In this document: positions 63,999 to 64,000 of the stretch, piece after piece
How positions within the stretch are numbered: position 1 is the stretch's first letter
Layout: each line of letters starts with the position of its first letter
Origin: CBDBND01 sp965262665
Lineage (GTDB): Bacteria; Pseudomonadota; Alphaproteobacteria; Rhodospirillales; Rhodospirillaceae
DNA length: 64,000 nucleotides
Reading direction: 5' to 3'
Assembly (NCBI GenBank): GCA_965262665.1
Contig: CBDHFR010000004.1
Coordinates: 3,472,001-3,536,000 of the forward strand
Translations under genes and position numbers: made by a program
Notes under the pieces: model-generated
Database searches by the model: none
Told to the model about the DNA's origin: nothing
Seen by the model: the letters and a program-made list of their open reading frames with translations, nothing else

Positions 63999-64000
63999 CC

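Overview
The window looks like a chromosomal contig of an alphaproteobacterium. The main evidence is the helicase / S4-domain / FdxA / CarD gene order (48.2-52.9 kb), the ccmA / acnA / DUF1223 neighbourhood (35.2-45.6 kb), and a sphingolipid cluster built from Caulobacter-type genes. The genome appears to be eroding. Insertion-sequence copies and fragments of at least six families (IS3, IS21, IS630, IS481, ISAs1, IS1595) sit beside many pseudogenes with single frameshifts or nonsense codons. That pattern is common in recently host-restricted or bottlenecked bacteria, but uncorrected assembly errors could mimic part of it.

1-7.1 kb: a membrane-lipid island. It holds the end of a serine palmitoyltransferase, a coupled lipid kinase and Tam41-like nucleotidyltransferase, LptF and LptG, a fatty-acid hydroxylase and a GNAT-fold protein resembling bacterial ceramide synthase. 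Together they suggest synthesis, head-group modification and perhaps export of anionic sphingolipids. 7.1-14.2 kb: exported or catabolic genes (alpha/beta hydrolases, NmrA-like and SUMF1-like proteins, DUF1838, dienelactone hydrolase, a CxxCH protein, a Vgb-like propeller). 14.2-27 kb: an IS graveyard with a few intact genes (SDR, two solute-binding or hydrolase genes, a transglutaminase) and remnants of IS3, IS21, three sorts of IS630, a GST, a TRAP-binding protein and a glycine-zipper protein. A dispersed repeat of about 75 bp occurs five times between 14.2 and 21.4 kb.

27-33.8 kb: a peptide-type solute-binding protein, then a minus-strand run of Baeyer-Villiger monooxygenase, FMN-binding protein, NosR-like polyferredoxin, ApbE and Sel1 protein. 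The middle three form a flavinylation-dependent extracytoplasmic electron-transfer module. 33.9-39.5 kb: an ISAs1 element carrying a frame-changing 10-bp repeat, ccmB-ccmA, and a 2.9-kb IS1595-type transposon with 23-bp perfect ends and several small passenger genes.

39.5-53.9 kb: mostly housekeeping genes (structured leader and acnA, DUF1223, htpG with a 9-N9-9 palindrome in its upstream region, hpf, SUV3-like helicase, Hsp15, TerB-like, fdxA, carD), interrupted by one IS630 and one decayed hydrolase. 53-64 kb: decayed nuclease, EpmC-like and RT-disrupted genes, then a minus-strand cluster of three consecutive family-5 solute-binding proteins, two CpcT/CpeT-like genes, an unknown gene and a nitrilase-family amidase. 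Most members of this cluster are broken by stops, frameshifts, an IS481 copy or a 374-bp IS630 deletion derivative. No tRNA, rRNA, CRISPR array, prophage or plasmid replication gene was seen.
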